Assembly (NCBI RefSeq): GCF_030866785.1
Contig: NZ_CP133018.1
Span: forward strand, 558,001 to 622,000
Direction: 5' to 3'
Length of the DNA: 64,000 bases
From: Agromyces protaetiae
GTDB taxonomy: Bacteria > Actinomycetota > Actinomycetes > Actinomycetales > Microbacteriaceae
Part shown: positions 17,287 through 25,609 of the stretch, piece by piece
How the letters are laid out: each line of letters begins with the position of its first letter
Position numbering within the stretch: the stretch's first letter is position 1
The notes under the pieces: generated by a model
What the model was told of the DNA's origin: nothing
Seen by the model: only the letters and a program-made list of their open reading frames with translations
Database searches by the model: none
Translations under genes and position numbers: made by a program

Positions 17287-17775
17287 ATGCAACCCTTGAC
17301 CGATTCCGCCCTCCGGAGCTCCTTCGTCAACGCCACGAAGCGCGAGATATCCGACCTCGCGCTCCCGCTCGACTTCGCCGAAACCGACTGGGAACGCCTC
17401 GACTACTTCGGCCGCCAGGACCGCAGGTCACCGCGGCGGGCGTTCATCGTCGTCGAGCTCGACGACCGTTCCGTGGGCGTCATGCTCCGAAAGGCCGACG
17501 CGCCCCCGCGCTCCCGCGCGCAGTGCTCGTGGTGCCAGGACGTGTACCTCACGAACGAGGTCGTGTTCTACTCGGCCAAGCGTGCCGGCGAAGCCGGGCG
17601 GAGGGGCGACACGATCGGCACGCTCGTGTGCGCCGAGTTCGGGTGCTCTGCGAACGTGCGGAAGCTTCCGCCCGTGGCGTACGTCGGGTTCGACGCCGAG
17701 GCGGCACGGCGTTCTCGGATCGAGGGACTGCGCGAGCGATCGCGCAACTTCGTCCGCTCGGTGCTCGTGGGGTGA
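17287..17775 (+). CDS. FBP-domain protein (elongation factor G-binding, FusB-like treble-clef zinc finger)
   Basis: 162 residues. The C-terminal half has a treble-clef zinc finger with CSWCQDVYLTNE (about 82-93) and CAEFGCSAN (119-127) supplying four Cys, the hallmark of the FBP_C domain named for FusB, which binds EF-G and frees it from stalled ribosomes. The N-terminal DSALRSSFVNATKREISDLAL matches the helical part of the same family. Start ATG 17287, with GAAAGG 8-9 bases upstream. The next gene encodes ribosomal protein bS22, consistent with a translation-related role. Whether it confers fusidic acid tolerance is untested. Confidence 0.8.
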   Translation: MQPLTDSALRSSFVNATKREISDLALPLDFAETDWERLDYFGRQDRRSPRRAFIVVELDDRSVGVMLRKADAPPRSRAQCSWCQDVYLTNEVVFYSAKRAGEAGRRGDTIGTLVCAEFGCSANVRKLPPVAYVGFDAEAARRSRIEGLRERSRNFVRSVLVG

Positions 17776-17829
17776 ACCGCGGATGCGTGCCGCCGCCGGA
17801 GCGGAATCGGGGCGCCTGGCCGGATCGGC

Positions 17830-17835
17830 TAGACT
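17830..17835 (+). promoter_or_regulatory. -10 hexamer for bS22
   Basis: TAGACT lies about 65 bases upstream of the bS22 start, in the gap after the FBP gene, giving a leader of roughly 55-60 bases. No clear -35 accompanies it. Confidence 0.4.
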
Positions 17836-17899
17836 GTCCCGAGGCTCTCAGCCCCCGGCAGCGGCACGCGCCGCCGGTTCGACTTTCAGTGAGGTTCTG

Positions 17900-17998
17900 A
17901 TGGGTTCCGTCATCAAGAAGCGTCGCAAGCGCATGGCGAAGAAGAAGCACCGCAAGCTGCTTCGCAAGACGCGCCACCAGCGTCGCAACAAGAAGTAG
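17900..17998 (+). CDS. ribosomal protein bS22 (AURKAIP1/COX24-domain peptide)
   Basis: A 32-residue, extremely basic peptide, MGSVIKKRRKRMAKKKHRK followed by LLRKTRHQRRNKK. This matches the actinobacterial small-subunit protein bS22 first seen in mycobacterial ribosome structures, where it binds near the decoding centre helix 44; it is related to mitochondrial COX24/AURKAIP1. GAGG lies about six bases before ATG 17900. A textbook terminator follows 22 bases after the stop. The peptide is too short for many gene finders. Confidence 0.93.
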   Translation: MGSVIKKRRKRMAKKKHRKLLRKTRHQRRNKK

Positions 17999-18020
17999 TC
18001 GTCCAACACGACTTCGGCTG

Positions 18021-18050
18021 AGCGTCGGGCCCTCACGGCTCGGCGCTTTT
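18021..18050 (+). terminator. Rho-independent terminator of bS22
   Basis: An 11-bp stem (18021/22-18031 with 18037-18047, two G-T pairs) with a five-base loop and a TTTT run, immediately after the bS22 stop. It is the clearest classical terminator in the window. Confidence 0.8.
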
Positions 18051-18079
18051 CGCTGTCCCCGGGTGCGTACGCTGGGTGG

Positions 18080-18343
18080 GTGACCACGCGCGACCTCACC
18101 CTGATCGGCAAGCCCGGATGCCACCTGTGCGACGACGCCCGCGAGGTCGTCGCCGCCGTTCGCGACGAGGTCGCCGCCGCGCCCGGCGCTCCTGCGATCC
18201 GCTTCGAGGAGCGGTCGATCCTCGACGACGCCGCGCTCGCGGAACGCTTTGCCGAGGAGATCCCGGTCGTACTCATCGACGGCGAGGTGCACAACTACTG
18301 GCGCATCGACCCGGTGAAGCTCAAGGCGGCGCTGCTCGCCTGA
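18080..18343 (+). CDS. glutaredoxin-like thioredoxin-fold protein
   Basis: 87 residues. The N-terminal LTLIGKPGCHLCDDA contains a CxxC redox motif (CHLC, about residues 14-17) and the cis-Pro of the fold is in EIPVVLIDGEVH. This DUF836/glutaredoxin-like type is common next to redox regulators in actinobacteria; the substrate is unknown. GTG 18080 is six bases after TACGCT (18068-18073), so it is leaderless. Followed by a repeat-rich non-coding stretch. Confidence 0.88.
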   Translation: MTTRDLTLIGKPGCHLCDDAREVVAAVRDEVAAAPGAPAIRFEERSILDDAALAERFAEEIPVVLIDGEVHNYWRIDPVKLKAALLA

Positions 18344-18410
18344 CCGGCAGCCCCTGCCGGTCCGGCCTCTGCCGGTCCGGCCGCTGCCGGTCCGGCCGCT
18401 GCCGGTTCGC

Positions 18411-18487
18411 TTGCTCAGGAACGCTGAGCCGACACGCCGCCGGATGCGGCCGTCCGTCCGGCGTGTCGGCCGCAGCTTCCTGAGCAA
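18411..18487. repeat. 77-bp palindromic element, family A copy 1
   Basis: TTGCTCAGGAA at 18411-18421 and TTCCTGAGCAA at 18477-18487 are exact complements. Inside are the arms GCCGACACGCCG and CGGCGTGTCGGC. Just before it, about 3.5 copies of a 15-bp unit (tgccggtccggccgc, about 18355-18408) fill the space after the glutaredoxin-like gene. Confidence 0.85.
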
Positions 18488-18572
18488 GGAATCGCTGCCG
18501 GGGCTGGAGTCCTCGCCCGCCGCGTCGTCGCCCCGTCGCCCGCCGCGCCGCGCGACCCTCTGCCGCATTCGC

Positions 18573-18649
18573 TTGCTCAGGAACGGCGAGCCGACACGCC
18601 GCCGGAGGCGGCGCGCGGTAAGGCGCGTCGGCCGCAGCTTCCTGAGCAA
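18573..18649. repeat. 77-bp palindromic element, family A copy 2
   Basis: Same length and same ends as copy 1 (TTGCTCAGGAA...TTCCTGAGCAA) and the same inner GCCGACACGCCG, with a diverged centre. Start-to-start distance to copy 1 is 162 bp. The 388-base gap 18344-18731 is essentially made of these two elements plus the 15-bp array. Confidence 0.85.
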
Positions 18650-18731
18650 GAACGAGCGCTCGTCGCGTACGCCCATGCCGACGGGGCGTCAAGGGGTGGC
18701 TGCGCGCGCGGCGCGCGCGTTGACTGAGGCG

Positions 18732-20249
18732 ATGGATGCCTCGCAGATCGCTCCCGATGACCGAGACGCCCGGCACGCTCAGGTCGTGATCGTCGGCGCC
18801 GGGCTCACGGGGCTGTGCACGGCGATCATGCTCCGTGAGGCGGGGGTCGGCGTCATCGTCCTCGAGCAGGGCGAGCCCGGCGCGCTCGCGAGCGGGCACA
18901 ACACCGGCAAGGCGACGTTGCTCCAGGGCAGCCGGCTCTCGACGATCCGGCGCCATCACCCGGCGCGGCTGGTCCGCGCGTACGTCGATGCGAACCGCGC
19001 GGGGCTCCGGTTCCTCGGGGCCGTCGCCGAGCGGGTCGGCATCCCCGTGCAGGAGTCGACCGCGTACAGCTACGCGCAGTCGCCCGAGGGGTTGGAAACG
19101 GTCGACGCCGAGATCGCGGCGGGGCGCGAGGCCGGGCTCATGCTCGAGCGGGTCGACCGGCTCGACGTGCCGTTCCCCCTGCTCGGCGCCGCGGCACTGC
19201 CCGGTCAGCTCGCGGTCGATCCGATGCTGTTGGTGACCGGGCTCGCGGCCGAGACGCGGGCGCTCGGTGCGCGGATCGTGACGGGCGTGCGTGCGCTCGG
19301 GGTACGCGCGAGCGAGCCGGCGGTGATCCGGACGAGCGCCGGCGAGTTCACGGGCGACCGCGTCGTCATCGCGACCGGCGCGCCCATCCTCGACCGCGGC
19401 CTCTACTTCGCCAAGGTGAAGCCAATGCGTTCCCAGATCGCGTCGTTTCGGCTGCCGCAGGACCAGCTGCCCGACGGGCTGTTCATCTCGGTCGACGCCC
19501 CGATCCGGAGCATCCGTCGTGCGACCGTCGCGGGAGAGGAGCGGCTCTGGGTCGGCGGAGGCTCGGCCATGGTCGGCGACGGTGAGCAGCTCGCCGTCGA
19601 GCGGCAGCGGCTCATCGACTGGACGGGCGCCTGGTATCCGGATGCCTCTGACGCGGTCGCGTGGGCCGCGCAAGACTATGTCTCGCTCAACCAGGTGCCG
19701 TTCGTGGGACGGATGCCGCGCGGCCGCGGCCGGGTGTACGTGGCGACCGGGTACGCCAAATGGGGACTCACGAACGCGGCCGGTGCCGCCATCAGGCTGA
19801 GCACCGAGCTGCTCGCAGACCGCGGCGTGCGCCGACCCGGCTGGGCCACCGTCATCGGCACCCGGATCACCGTGCCCGCCGACCTCGCGCAGGGCGCCAA
19901 GGCCGGACTCGACGTCGGGATCCGCGCGGTCACAGGCTGGGCACGCGCCATGACGAGCCCGTCGGCGGGGGAGCGGCCGGCGGAGGGGCACGGCGTCGTC
20001 GAGCGCCGAGGCATCCGCCCGACCGCCGTCTCGACCGTCGACGGCACGACCTGCGCGGTGAGCGCGGTCTGCCCGCACCTCGGCGGCATCGTGAACTGGA
20101 ACCCGGCCGAGCAGACCTGGGACTGCCCGCTGCACGCCTCGCGCTTCGACGCCCAGGGCCGCCGCATCGAGGGCCCGGCCGTGCACGACCTCGCGCCCGC
20201 CGACGCGTCGGTCGCCGCCGAAGCGGCGACGCGCTCGTTGGTCGAGTAG
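18732..20249 (+). CDS. FAD-dependent oxidoreductase with C-terminal Rieske [2Fe-2S] domain
   Basis: 505 residues. Residues 15-380 form a DAO-type FAD domain: QVVIVGAGLTGLCTAIML dinucleotide fold, SGHNTGKATLLQG and VYVATGYAKWGLTNAAGAAI. The last 90 residues are a Rieske domain with both ligand pairs, VCPHLGG and CPLHASRF. This fusion occurs in oxidoreductases annotated as glycine/D-amino acid oxidases or iron-sulfur-flavin proteins; the substrate is not known. ATG 18732 is the conservative start (upstream in-frame ATG 18675 and TTG 18720 exist, but the sequence there looks like the repeat-rich spacer). The stop is eight bases from the convergent aspS. Confidence 0.88.
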   Translation: MDASQIAPDDRDARHAQVVIVGAGLTGLCTAIMLREAGVGVIVLEQGEPGALASGHNTGKATLLQGSRLSTIRRHHPARLVRAYVDANRAGLRFLGAVAERVGIPVQESTAYSYAQSPEGLETVDAEIAAGREAGLMLERVDRLDVPFPLLGAAALPGQLAVDPMLLVTGLAAETRALGARIVTGVRALGVRASEPAVIRTSAGEFTGDRVVIATGAPILDRGLYFAKVKPMRSQIASFRLPQDQLPDGLFISVDAPIRSIRRATVAGEERLWVGGGSAMVGDGEQLAVERQRLIDWTGAWYPDASDAVAWAAQDYVSLNQVPFVGRMPRGRGRVYVATGYAKWGLTNAAGAAIRLSTELLADRGVRRPGWATVIGTRITVPADLAQGAKAGLDVGIRAVTGWARAMTSPSAGERPAEGHGVVERRGIRPTAVSTVDGTTCAVSAVCPHLGGIVNWNPAEQTWDCPLHASRFDAQGRRIEGPAVHDLAPADASVAAEAATRSLVE

Positions 20250-20257
20250 CGAAGCCC

Positions 20258-21601
20258 TTACGGCAGCAGGCGCGTCGGGCCGCGGAAGAGGTACGTGGTC
20301 TCGCGGATCGAGCTCTCGCCGAGCATGAGCATGAGCACGCGCGCGAGACCCATGCCGAAGCCGCCGTGCGGCGGGACGCCGTACTTGAAGAACTCGAGGT
20401 AGGTGCCGAGCTCTTCGGGGTCGAGGCCCATGGCCTCGGCCTGCGACACCAGCACGTCGACGCGGTGCTCGCGCTGCGCGCCCGTCGAGATCTCGGTGCC
20501 GTTGTAGATGAGGTCGTACGACTTCGTCAGCGACGGGTCGCCCTCGTGACGCATGTGGTAGAACGGCCGGATGCTCGACGCGTAGTCGGTCAGGAACACG
20601 AAGTCGTGCCCGTACGTCTCTTTGACGTACTGCGAGATGCGCCGCTCGCCCTCGGGGTCCATGTCCGCGTCGGCCCGGGGCACGACGTAGCCGTGGTCGG
20701 CCACGATCTGCTTCGCCTCGGCGAGCGGGATCCGCGGGAACGGCGTGCTCGGCACGGTCAGCTCGATGCCGAACAGCTCGGCCACCTCGGCGCCGTGCTT
20801 CTCGACGACCGCCGTGAGCCCCGCGACGATGAGCTCCTCGTGCAGCTGCATGACGTCTTCGTGGGAGTCGATCCAGCTGATCTCGGTGTCGACCGAGGTG
20901 AACTCGGTCGCGTGCCGCGACGTGAACGACGGGTCGGCGCGGAACGCGGGCCCGACCTCGAAGATCTTGCCGAACCCGGCGGACTGGGCCATCTGCTTGA
21001 AGTGCTGCGGGCTCTGCGCGAGGTACGCGGTGGTCTCGAAGTAGTCGAGTTGGAACAGCTCGGCCCGCGACTCCGACGGGGAGGCCATGAGCTTCGGCGT
21101 GTGCACCTCGATGAAGTCGTGCTCGACCCAGTACGTGCGCAGCGCGTGCAGGAAGGTCGTCTGGACGCGGAAGATCAGGTTCTGCTTCGGCTGGCGAAGG
21201 TCGAGGAACCGCCAGTCCATGCGCTTGTCGAGCGAGGAGTCAGCCGCGATCGGCGTCTCGAGCGCCTCGGCCACGACCTCGAGCGAGGCGAGCTTGACCT
21301 CGAGTCCGCCGAGCTTCACGCGCTCGTCGTGCTTCAGCTCACCCGTGACGCGGATGAACGAGCCGTGCGAGAGCGCCGAGATCGCCTCGGTCGTCGCGAG
21401 CGCCTCGGCCGCACCGACGGAGACGCCCTCGGGGTCGAGCTCGCGCACCGCGGGGTTCACGAGCTGCGCGGCGCCCGTCTCATCGCGGAGGATGATGAAC
21501 TGCACCTTCTTCTGATCGCGGACGGTCTCGACCCATCCGGCGACGGTGACGGGGCCGTCGGGCAGCGCGGCAAGGTCCTTGATCAGGGTGCGTGAAGTCA
21601 C
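20258..21601 (-). CDS. aspS: aspartyl-tRNA synthetase, archaeal/eukaryotic (short) type
   Basis: 447 residues, much shorter than bacterial AspRS (about 580-600) because the GAD insertion domain is absent. N-terminal OB fold for the anticodon (VTVAGWVETVRDQKKVQFII), then class II motifs: motif 2 EVGPAFRADPSFTSRHATEF, and motif 3 GGFGMGLARVLMLML at the C-terminus. Enzymes of this type are frequently non-discriminating and charge tRNA-Asn with Asp for transamidation by GatCAB. GTG 21601 follows TAGGAT (21615-21610) by eight bases. Confidence 0.93.
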   Translation of the reverse strand: MTSRTLIKDLAALPDGPVTVAGWVETVRDQKKVQFIILRDETGAAQLVNPAVRELDPEGVSVGAAEALATTEAISALSHGSFIRVTGELKHDERVKLGGLEVKLASLEVVAEALETPIAADSSLDKRMDWRFLDLRQPKQNLIFRVQTTFLHALRTYWVEHDFIEVHTPKLMASPSESRAELFQLDYFETTAYLAQSPQHFKQMAQSAGFGKIFEVGPAFRADPSFTSRHATEFTSVDTEISWIDSHEDVMQLHEELIVAGLTAVVEKHGAEVAELFGIELTVPSTPFPRIPLAEAKQIVADHGYVVPRADADMDPEGERRISQYVKETYGHDFVFLTDYASSIRPFYHMRHEGDPSLTKSYDLIYNGTEISTGAQREHRVDVLVSQAEAMGLDPEELGTYLEFFKYGVPPHGGFGMGLARVLMLMLGESSIRETTYLFRGPTRLLP

Positions 21602-21640
21602 AGCGAACCATCCTACCGGCGCCGGCGCGCCGCCTCCGGC

Positions 21641-21697
21641 GCGCCAATTCTGCGGCTCCGCGCCAGCAGAGCTGGCGCAGCGCTGCAGAAGTGGCGC
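21641..21697. repeat. 57-bp palindromic element, family B copy 1
   Basis: Ends GCGCCAATTCTGC and GCAGAAGTGGCGC, with the inner hairpin GCGCCAGC-aga-GCTGGCGC. It lies between the divergent aspS and phosphatase genes. Two relatives lie at 26736-26803 and 27909-27970. Confidence 0.8.
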
Positions 21698-21777
21698 GGA
21701 GCATGGTGGGGCGGAGGCGAGCGCGACGAGCCGACGCTCGGCGGATTCAAAGGATGGCGCTCTCTAGACTGGAACCC

Positions 21778-22422
21778 GTGCCGGCCGACCAGATCCATCT
21801 CGTGCGCCACGGTGAGGTGTTCAACCCGCAGCGTGTGCTCTACGGGCGGCTCGACGGCTTCGGGCTCTCCGACCTCGGTCGCGAGATGGCCCAGGCGGCG
21901 GCCGACGATCTCGTCTCGCGCGGCCGGCCGGTCACCGCCCTCGTGGCCTCGCCCTTGCAGCGCACGCGGCAGTCGGCCGAGCCGATCTCCGCGGCGTTCG
22001 GCCTCGAACCCACCATCGACGGTCGTGTCATCGAACCCGAGAACCGGTTCGAGGGGCTCAAGATGCACGGACGCGATTCGGCCCTCCGCGATGTGCGCAA
22101 CTGGCCGTTCCTCGTCAATCCGTGGGAGCCGAGCTGGGGCGAGCCGTTCCGGGACATCGCCGCGCGCATGCTGCACGCGATGGACGACGCCTGGCAGGAC
22201 GCCGACGGCGGCGACGTCGTGGTCGTGAGCCACCAGCTGCCGATCTGGATGGTGCACCGCCGCGTCGCCGGCCGCCAGCTCTCGCACGACCCGCGCCGCC
22301 GCCGCTGCGCACTGTCCAGCATCACCACGTTCGAGCGTCGTGGCGACCGGTTCGTCGAGGTCGGGTACCGCGATCCCGCCGCCGGGCTTTCCGCAGAGGC
22401 CACCGATGTGGGGGCGGTCTGA
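21778..22422 (+). CDS. histidine phosphatase family protein (phosphoglycerate-mutase-like)
   Basis: 214 residues. The phospho-His motif is IHLVRHGEVFNP (about 5-16), the second Arg is in ASPLQRTRQSAEPIS and the second catalytic His in VVVSHQLPIWMVHRR. Enzymes of this fold remove or transfer phosphate; in actinobacteria a member is regularly the first gene of the cytochrome c maturation operon, as here, but its role is unclear. GTG 21778 is seven bases after TAGACT (21765-21770). The stop overlaps the TlpA-like gene's start (TGATG). Confidence 0.87.
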   Translation: MPADQIHLVRHGEVFNPQRVLYGRLDGFGLSDLGREMAQAAADDLVSRGRPVTALVASPLQRTRQSAEPISAAFGLEPTIDGRVIEPENRFEGLKMHGRDSALRDVRNWPFLVNPWEPSWGEPFRDIAARMLHAMDDAWQDADGGDVVVVSHQLPIWMVHRRVAGRQLSHDPRRRRCALSSITTFERRGDRFVEVGYRDPAAGLSAEATDVGAV

Positions 22423-23024
22423 TGCGACGGATGCCTCGTGCGGCCGCCGCGCTCGCCGGCCTCGTCGCGGCCGGGGCGCTGCTGCTCGCCGGCTGCAGCT
22501 CCGATCCGCTCGCCGAGCAGTACCGCGAGGGCAGCGGCAAGAACTACATCGCCGGCGACGGCACGGTCGCCGAGTTCGCGCCCGACCAGCGCGGCGAGCC
22601 GGTGACCTTCGGCGGCGCCACCGTCGATGGTGACGAGTTCGACTCGGCCGACGCGCTCGGCAAGGTCGCGGTTGTGAACTTCTGGTACGCCGGCTGCGCG
22701 CCGTGCCGCGTCGAGGCGCCGATCCTCCAGGCGGTGCACGAGGCCTACCCAGATGAGGCCGTGTTCGTGGGCGTGAACGTGCGCGACCAAGCGGGCACCG
22801 CCCGCCCGTTCGAGGAGGACTACGGCATCACGTATCCGTCGATCCTCGACGTCGACGAAGGGCGCGTGCAGTTCGCGTTCGCGGGCAAGGTGCCGGCTGC
22901 GGCCGTGCCGACGACGCTCGTGCTCGACCGGGAGGGCCGGGTCGCGGCCCGCATCCTCGGGCAGATCGAGGACGAGTCGATCCTCGACACGATCGTGCGC
23001 GACGTCGCCGCCGAGGGCGCCTGA
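22422..23024 (+). CDS. TlpA/ResA-like thioredoxin lipoprotein
   Basis: 200 residues. Lipobox LLLAGCSS (Cys about residue 25) marks it as a membrane-anchored extracytoplasmic lipoprotein. The thioredoxin fold contains the active site [13 protein letters not shown] and a cis-Pro in [10 protein letters not shown]. By family it reduces apocytochrome c Cys residues before haem attachment, drawing electrons from CcdA encoded next. One-base overlap with the phosphatase gene; one base separates it from ccdA, so the genes are one operon. Confidence 0.92.
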   Translation: MRRMPRAAAALAGLVAAGALLLAGCSSDPLAEQYREGSGKNYIAGDGTVAEFAPDQRGEPVTFGGATVDGDEFDSADALGKVAVVNFWYAGCAPCRVEAPILQAVHEAYPDEAVFVGVNVRDQAGTARPFEEDYGITYPSILDVDEGRVQFAFAGKVPAAAVPTTLVLDREGRVAARILGQIEDESILDTIVRDVAAEGA

Positions 23025-23025
23025 C

Positions 23026-23778
23026 GTGGGACCCGGCGAACTGGTCTTCAGCGGGCAGCTTCTCGTCGCGATCCCGATCGCGCTCGCCGCGGGCGTCATC
23101 TCGTTCCTGTCGCCGTGCGTGCTGCCGCTCGTGCCGGGGTACCTGGGATACATCGGCGGCTTCACGGACGCCTCGGCCGAGGCATCCGCCGAACGCCGCA
23201 ACCGGCGCCGGTTGTTGCTGGGCGTGGGGCTCTTCGTCGCGGGCTTCACCGCCGTGTTCCTCGTGTACACGTCGCTCGCCGGGTTCGCCGGAGCCTGGCT
23301 GCGCATGTGGCAGGATCCGATCACCCGGGTGCTCGGCGTCGTGCTGATCGTCATGGGCCTCGTGTTCGTCGGGCAGTTCACCTTCCTCCAGCGGCAGCTG
23401 AAGCCGACGTGGCGACCGGCCACCGGGCTCGCAGGCGCGCCCCTGCTCGGCATCGTGTTCGGCCTCGGCTGGACGCCGTGCATCGGCCCCGCGCTCGCCG
23501 CGGTGCTGAGCCTCAGCCTGAACGCCGAGTCCGCGGGCCGTGGCGCGCTGCTCGGTCTCGCGTACTGCATCGGGCTCGGCATCCCGTTCCTGCTCGTCGC
23601 GCTCGGCTTCGGCTGGGTGACGGGCTCGCTGGCGTTCCTGCGCCGGCACATCCGCACGATCAACCTCATCGGCGGGGGACTGCTGATCGTCACGGGCATC
23701 GTGATGGTCAGCGGGCTCTGGACCGCGTGGATGAGCGAACTCCAGGTGGTGATGAGTGGCATCGACCTCATCCTCTGA
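23026..23778 (+). CDS. ccdA: CcdA-type thiol-disulfide transporter for cytochrome c biogenesis
   Basis: 250 residues, six membrane segments. The two conserved Cys that shuttle reducing power across the membrane are in [18 protein letters not shown] (segment 1) and [14 protein letters not shown] (segment 4). It passes electrons from cytoplasmic thioredoxin to the TlpA-like protein. GTG 23026. The 3' end overlaps resB by 23 bases. Confidence 0.94.
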   Translation: MGPGELVFSGQLLVAIPIALAAGVISFLSPCVLPLVPGYLGYIGGFTDASAEASAERRNRRRLLLGVGLFVAGFTAVFLVYTSLAGFAGAWLRMWQDPITRVLGVVLIVMGLVFVGQFTFLQRQLKPTWRPATGLAGAPLLGIVFGLGWTPCIGPALAAVLSLSLNAESAGRGALLGLAYCIGLGIPFLLVALGFGWVTGSLAFLRRHIRTINLIGGGLLIVTGIVMVSGLWTAWMSELQVVMSGIDLIL

Positions 23779-25600
23779 CCGGGCCGACCGGGCCGAACGG
23801 GCCGGCCGGGCCGACAGGGCCGAGCGCACGAACGACCCGCTGCGTCCGGCGGATCACATCGACGCCCCCGAGCCCGCCGAGCCCGCCGCGGGCGCCGCGG
23901 GCGGCGCGGGTGGCGGCGTCACCCAGCCCAAGCTCGGGTTCGTCGGCTGGCTGCGCTTCGCGTGGCGTCAGCTCACGAGCATGCGCACGGCGCTGCTGCT
24001 CCTACTGCTGCTCGCGATCGCCGCGGTGCCCGGGTCGCTCGTGCCGCAGCGTTCGAGCGACCCCAACGGCGTCACCCAGTACTTCCAGGACAACCCCGAC
24101 CTGGCGCCGGTGCTCGACTCGTTCTCGATGTTCGACGTGTACTCGTCGCCCTGGTTCTCCGCGGTCTACCTGCTGCTGTTCGTCTCGCTCATCGGCTGCA
24201 TCATCCCGCGCACGAAGCACCACCTCGAGGCGCTCAGGGCTCGCCCGCCGCGCACACCCGTCCGGCTCTCCCGGCTCGCGGCGTACACCGAGCGGGAGCT
24301 GCCGGCGGGTTCCGATGCGTCCGCCGCCGAGGCCGCGGTGGCGGACGCCGCGAAGCGGCTGAAGCAGTCCGGCTACCGGGTCGAGCGGTACGAGCTGCGG
24401 GGCGAGGCATCCGTCTCCGCGGAGCGCGGCTATCTGCGCGAGACCGGCAACCTGGTGTTCCACACCGCCCTGCTCGGCGTGCTCGTCACGGTCGGCATTG
24501 GCGGCGGCTTCGGCTTCGCCGGGCAGCGCGTCATCGTCGAGGGCCAGTCGTTCGTGAACACGCTCGGGGCGTTCGACTCGTTCAACCCGGGGCGCTTCTT
24601 CAACGACGCAGAGCTCACCCCGTACCGACTCTCGCTCGAGAGGCTCGACGTCGTGTACGAGACCGAGAACAGCGACGCGATCGGCCAGCCGACCGACTTC
24701 ACGGCACACGTCACGGTCGAGGGGGAGGACGGCGGACCGACCGACGGCACGGTGAAGGTGAACGAGCCGCTGCGCGTGTTCGGCACCGACGTCTTCCTGC
24801 TCGGCAACGGGTATGCGCCGACCATCACCGTGCGGAATGCCGACGGCGATGTCGTGTTCACCGATTCGGTGCCGTTCCTGCCCGAGGACGCGAACCTGAC
24901 CTCGATCGGCGTGGTCAAGGTCACCGATGGGCTCGACGACCAGCTCGGCATGATCGGGTTCCTGTACCCGACGCAGGACGTGATGACGACCGGGGCGTAT
25001 ACCTCGACGTATCCCGACCTCGTGTACCCGGTGCTCACGCTCAACGTCTACGAGGGCGACCTCGGCATCGACGACGGCACCCCGACCTCGGTGTACACGC
25101 TCGACCCGAGCGACATGGAGCAGCTCACCGGCGGCGACACCGGCGTCGACTCGCTCGAGCTCATGCCGGGCGAGACCGTCGACCTGCCCGGCGGGCGTGG
25201 CACGGTCACGTTCGAGAACGCCGACGCCGACGCCGCGGAGGGCGATTACTCGACGAGTGTGAAGCGCTTCGCGTCGTTCGATGTGCACCACGACCCCACG
25301 CAGGGCTGGGTGCTCGTCTTCGCGATCCTCATCCTCGCGGGGCTCATGACCTCGCTCTTCGTCCCGCGCCGCCGCATCTGGGTGAAGGCCGTGACGCGGC
25401 GCGACGGCCGGATCGTGCTCGAGTACGCCGGGCTCGCGCGCGGCGAGGATCCGAATCTCGACGATGCGGTCCGTTCGTTCGCCGACGCGCATGCGGTTGC
25501 GGCCGGGGCGACGGCGCCTGCAGGCGACACGTCCGACGGTGAGACCGCCTCCGGGGCATCCGTCGATGATTCCGGCTCCACCTCGAAACCCGCGACGTAA
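23756..25600 (+). CDS. resB: cytochrome c biogenesis protein ResB
   Basis: 614 residues. A disordered Ala/Arg/Glu-rich N-terminus of about 60 residues precedes the first membrane helix ([20 protein letters not shown]), followed by [20 protein letters not shown] and a third helix near 240; a long extracytoplasmic domain (about 260-540) and a last helix [20 protein letters not shown] close the ResB fold. With CcsB it exports haem and attaches it to CXXCH motifs (system II). The start is GTG 23756 inside ccdA; a downstream start in the low-complexity region is possible. Confidence 0.93.
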   Translation: MASTSSSDRADRAERAGRADRAERTNDPLRPADHIDAPEPAEPAAGAAGGAGGGVTQPKLGFVGWLRFAWRQLTSMRTALLLLLLLAIAAVPGSLVPQRSSDPNGVTQYFQDNPDLAPVLDSFSMFDVYSSPWFSAVYLLLFVSLIGCIIPRTKHHLEALRARPPRTPVRLSRLAAYTERELPAGSDASAAEAAVADAAKRLKQSGYRVERYELRGEASVSAERGYLRETGNLVFHTALLGVLVTVGIGGGFGFAGQRVIVEGQSFVNTLGAFDSFNPGRFFNDAELTPYRLSLERLDVVYETENSDAIGQPTDFTAHVTVEGEDGGPTDGTVKVNEPLRVFGTDVFLLGNGYAPTITVRNADGDVVFTDSVPFLPEDANLTSIGVVKVTDGLDDQLGMIGFLYPTQDVMTTGAYTSTYPDLVYPVLTLNVYEGDLGIDDGTPTSVYTLDPSDMEQLTGGDTGVDSLELMPGETVDLPGGRGTVTFENADADAAEGDYSTSVKRFASFDVHHDPTQGWVLVFAILILAGLMTSLFVPRRRIWVKAVTRRDGRIVLEYAGLARGEDPNLDDAVRSFADAHAVAAGATAPAGDTSDGETASGASVDDSGSTSKPAT

Positions 25601-25609
25601 GGTTGACAC

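Noticed and set aside
16953..17336. A minus-strand ORF of 127 codons over the 13-bp tandem repeat
   Set aside because: Its product is an Arg/Ala repeat created by the tandem DNA repeat and it overlaps the start of the FBP-domain gene.
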